Below, piece after piece: positions 61,991 to 64,000 of a DNA stretch of 64,000 bases. Where the stretch lies: positions 55,940 to 119,939 of the forward strand of contig JALCQD010000005.1 in NCBI GenBank assembly GCA_022651005.1, in the 5' to 3' direction. The number at the start of each line of letters is the position of its first letter. Positions within the stretch are counted from its first letter, which is position 1. The notes beneath the pieces are model-generated. The model had not been told where the DNA came from, did no database searches, and was given only the letters and a program-made list of their open reading frames with translations. The DNA comes from Bifidobacteriaceae bacterium. GTDB lineage: Bacteria > Actinomycetota > Actinomycetes > Actinomycetales > Bifidobacteriaceae. Position numbers and translations under genes: made by a program.

Positions 61991-62023
61991 ATGGGGCCGA
62001 CACCGGGAAAGGCGCGACCCCAT
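61991..62023. terminator. Hairpin between convergent GNAT and DUF5692 genes
   Basis: ATGGGG/CCCCAT stem with a GC-rich interior; no long T-run. Confidence 0.45.
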
Positions 62024-62044
62024 TGGAGGATGCAAACGCAGCGA

Positions 62045-63034
62045 TTATGCCGCCTGCTCGATCTCGGACCGGCTCATCGCCTGCTCGAAATCGCGAGTGC
62101 CCTTGAACACTTCGTGCGTGTAAGGGTTGATGCCCTGCTTCTTGGCGCGGTACACGATGTAACCGAGTGCCAAAAAGTTCGCAGCAAGAGCGATCACCGA
62201 CACCGTAAAATTCACGGACGGATTGTTCACTGACTTCACTGAGAAGTTGCTGTAATCCTCGAACACTGGGAAAACTTGCGCGAACATGCACCACAGGGCC
62301 AACGTATTGGCACGATTCTGAATCCAACCACCCTTGTTCCAGAAGAAGTTGGCAACAGTGGGCGCGAGCAGTAGTGCGAGACCTGCGTACCATGCGTGCG
62401 TAGGCAGGCAGTTGTACGTGTAAGTGAAGTTCCACAGGTCATATGCCACGATGAAGACCCACGTCATGTCGGGCCACAGCATATCCTGCTTCTTCTTGCT
62501 GACGTAAATGCCCCACCAGCCAGTCATGCACGCGATGTTGAGCAATCCAGCCACACCATTAAACACGTTGTGCCAGCCACCCATGAGGGTAACGCCTTCC
62601 GAGCTAATCCAGGTGGTGCCGAACGCGCGGAAAGCCGACTCGAAATCGGAAACGACTGCAATGAGAATGTTGATGGCCACAATGACAAATGGGAAGGCTT
62701 TGAACCAATCAGCCTTGCCCAACTTGCCCCAGTGATACTTCAGCGCCATGAAGCCAATGCAGCCGATGGTTGCGGCGTAGAGCTTCGCGTAGTGGAACCA
62801 ACTGTTCATGTGCACGTAGGTGGGATTGTTCAGCGCCCACTCCGCGCCATTGACAGCCCCTACATAGATGGCGACGAAATAGATCGTCAGCACCGCAGGA
62901 ATGCCGATGAAGCAGATAACTCCGCCCACCTTTGTGCGGCGTGCCACTTCGTTAGCACCAATGAGGCACGCAAAGACCAATATCCAGCCAATCCATTGAT
63001 AGGTGGCCATATCTCCATATACTTGAAAAAGCAT
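62045..63034 (-). CDS. DUF5692 family membrane protein
   Basis: A 329-residue protein with about nine hydrophobic segments and many Trp/Tyr residues (e.g. WHNVFNGVAGLLNIACMTGW). It belongs to the DUF5692 family, whose function is unknown. AAAGGAG precedes the ATG. A TetR gene follows upstream on the same strand, separated by a hairpin; together they look like a regulated efflux or stress module. Confidence 0.82.
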   Translation of the reverse strand: MLFQVYGDMATYQWIGWILVFACLIGANEVARRTKVGGVICFIGIPAVLTIYFVAIYVGAVNGAEWALNNPTYVHMNSWFHYAKLYAATIGCIGFMALKYHWGKLGKADWFKAFPFVIVAINILIAVVSDFESAFRAFGTTWISSEGVTLMGGWHNVFNGVAGLLNIACMTGWWGIYVSKKKQDMLWPDMTWVFIVAYDLWNFTYTYNCLPTHAWYAGLALLLAPTVANFFWNKGGWIQNRANTLALWCMFAQVFPVFEDYSNFSVKSVNNPSVNFTVSVIALAANFLALGYIVYRAKKQGINPYTHEVFKGTRDFEQAMSRSEIEQAA

Positions 63035-63061
63035 TGGATCTCCTTTGATGTAATGCTGATG

Positions 63062-63099
63062 GTGCTGGAGCCTCGTCTTGGCGGGTGCGGCCCCAGCAC
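63062..63099 (-). other. Hairpin between TetR and DUF5692 genes
   Basis: GTGCTGGAGCC/GGCCCCAGCAC pairs over 11 bases with one mismatch. The T-run lies on the plus strand, so it is not a standard terminator for the minus-strand genes; attenuation or a processing site is possible. Confidence 0.4.
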
Positions 63100-63126
63100 T
63101 TTTACAAATTCTTCTTTAGTTCTCGG

Positions 63127-63750
63127 TCAGCTTGGCGCCATCACCTCGTCCTTTTTCAAATATTCTTCGATGTGAAGCGTCTGTGCCGCCACATGCTTGA
63201 CAACTTCCTTGGGTGCATGTGGATGCGAACGAATGTAAGAGATGAGCCCGATCGTCATCATGTAAAACGTCTCGTGAACATTTGAAATTGGCAATGGATG
63301 GTATTTCACAAAGTCTTTGACTGTTGTATCCGCAAGGTAGTCAGCAATGGTATCTGCCACTTCACTCATGAACCGGATATACAGCGAAGCGTTGCCTGAG
63401 TTTGCTAGTTGCTGATGAAAAAGGCTGCTCTCGTCAACGGCTCTGTAGAAAACATCCACGATGTCGTCCAGTGCCTTCTCTACATTTCCCGTTTCTCGAC
63501 GCGCGTTCCAGCTCTCGAGACTACCAAGGTATTTTGAGATCTCTTCATTGAGAACAGCCTTGGCAACAGCATCCTTGTTCTTGAAGTAATGGTAAAAGAG
63601 GGAGCGCGTCATCCCGACCTTTTTGGAGAGGTTGCTGATGGTCATTCCGTCAAAGCCGGTCGTCATGATGACGTCGCGCGCAACGGAGATGATCTCAGCA
63701 TACTTTGCATCGCCTGGGCGATACCGAGGCGTGGAAGAAATATCAGTCAT
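63127..63750 (-). CDS. TetR family transcriptional regulator
   Basis: A 207-residue TetR protein. The HTH is MTISNLSKKVGMTRSLFYHY (about residues 34-53), with the usual FKNKDAV following. It probably regulates itself and the DUF5692 gene downstream. A palindrome overlaps its -35 box. The ligand is unknown. Confidence 0.9.
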   Translation of the reverse strand: MTDISSTPRYRPGDAKYAEIISVARDVIMTTGFDGMTISNLSKKVGMTRSLFYHYFKNKDAVAKAVLNEEISKYLGSLESWNARRETGNVEKALDDIVDVFYRAVDESSLFHQQLANSGNASLYIRFMSEVADTIADYLADTTVKDFVKYHPLPISNVHETFYMMTIGLISYIRSHPHAPKEVVKHVAAQTLHIEEYLKKDEVMAPS

Positions 63751-63781
63751 GAGTGCTCATCTCCTTTAATGAACACTATGA

Positions 63782-63812
63782 TTATATTCCAATTGTTGAC
63801 AGTGTGTCAACT
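63782..63812 (-). promoter_or_regulatory. Promoter and operator of the TetR gene
   Basis: On the minus strand a consensus -35 TTGACA (63811-63806) and -10 TATAAT (63787-63782) are 18 bp apart. The -35 lies inside the palindrome GTTGACAGTGTGTCAAC (63796-63812), with perfect 7-bp arms. Confidence 0.8.
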
Positions 63813-63835
63813 TCTGCTTCCTGTTACAGATATGA

Positions 63836-63866
63836 AAAAAGGGAAATCCTTTCGGACTTCCCTTTA
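63836..63866 (-). terminator. rRNA operon terminator
   Basis: On the minus strand AAGGGAAGTCC-GAAA-GGATTTCCCTT is followed by TTTT. It lies just after the 5S rRNA. Confidence 0.88.
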
Positions 63867-63877
63867 AACGTTTTGAT

Positions 63878-63993
63878 GCGGCGGCGTGCTACTCTCCCAC
63901 ACCCTGTCGGGTGCAGTACCATCGCCGTGCCCGGGCTTAGCTTCCAGGTTCGGAATGGGGACTGGGCGTTTCCCCGGGGCCATGGCCACCGCA
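63878..63993 (-). rRNA. rrf: 5S ribosomal RNA (3' end of an rRNA operon)
   Basis: About 116 nt on the minus strand. The conserved CCCCATTCCGAACCTGGAAG core and the closing GGTGGCCATGG/GCACGCCGCC ends are visible. It is oriented toward the TetR gene with a terminator in between, so the 23S gene should lie just beyond the right end of the window. The exact ends are approximate. Confidence 0.93.
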
Positions 63994-64000
63994 AATCTTT

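Overview
The window is a high-GC Gram-positive (Actinomycetota) chromosome segment, most likely from Bifidobacterium or a close Bifidobacteriaceae relative. The evidence is the dnaK-grpE-dnaJ-hspR heat-shock operon with a HAIR-type operator, many LacI-controlled sugar genes, a GH120 beta-xylosidase and a GH13 alpha-glucosidase, carbohydrate ABC systems without their own ATPase gene, and no respiratory genes. The genus call is inference from gene content.

Layout. 1-7.2 kb: the end of a YhgE/Pip membrane protein with its TetR regulator, a TSUP permease, a ketopantoate-reductase-like enzyme, tadA and a GH120 xylosidase. 7.2-10.9 kb: an unknown small protein, a structured RNA candidate just upstream of upp, a probable nuclease-fold protein and a NUDIX hydrolase. 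11-15.6 kb: hspR, dnaJ, grpE and dnaK on the minus strand, with a tRNA-Ser 3'-half fragment in the dnaK leader. 15.7-18.1 kb: an AT-richer divergent pair (GIY-YIG-like/DUF2075 helicase and MazG-like pyrophosphohydrolase) that looks like a defence cargo. 18.2-30 kb: a membrane-anchored unknown, a DHA2 drug exporter, a short-chain dehydrogenase, then an alpha-glucoside locus (GH13, LacI, DUF624, binding protein and two permeases).

30.6-47.4 kb is a type I-G (formerly I-U) CRISPR-Cas locus. A Cas4-Cas1 fusion and Cas2 come first, then an 82-repeat, 81-spacer array. Between the array and the effector operon (csb1/Cas7, csb2/Cas5-Cas6, cas3 and a Csb3-like large subunit) lies a 1.7 kb accessory stretch. 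It holds two tiny membrane peptides, an excisionase-like HTH protein, a VapBC-like toxin-antitoxin pair, a solitary decayed repeat, and a two-repeat mini-CRISPR directly upstream of csb1. The spacer-like segment of that mini-array has seed complementarity to the csb1 Shine-Dalgarno region. This resembles the CreR/CreA class of cas-regulating crRNA-like RNAs and is the most interesting signal here.

47.5-64 kb returns to ordinary chromosome: nitroreductase, DUF4235 protein, HAD hydrolase, a polar amino-acid ABC operon with GNAT and DUF1684 genes, and a nucleoside salvage operon (nucleoside hydrolase, MFS, ribokinase family) with a divergent LacI repressor and two clear operators. An aldo/keto reductase divergent from a MarR gene, a GNAT protein and a TetR-DUF5692 pair follow. 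The 3' end of an rRNA operon (5S rRNA, minus strand) closes the window.
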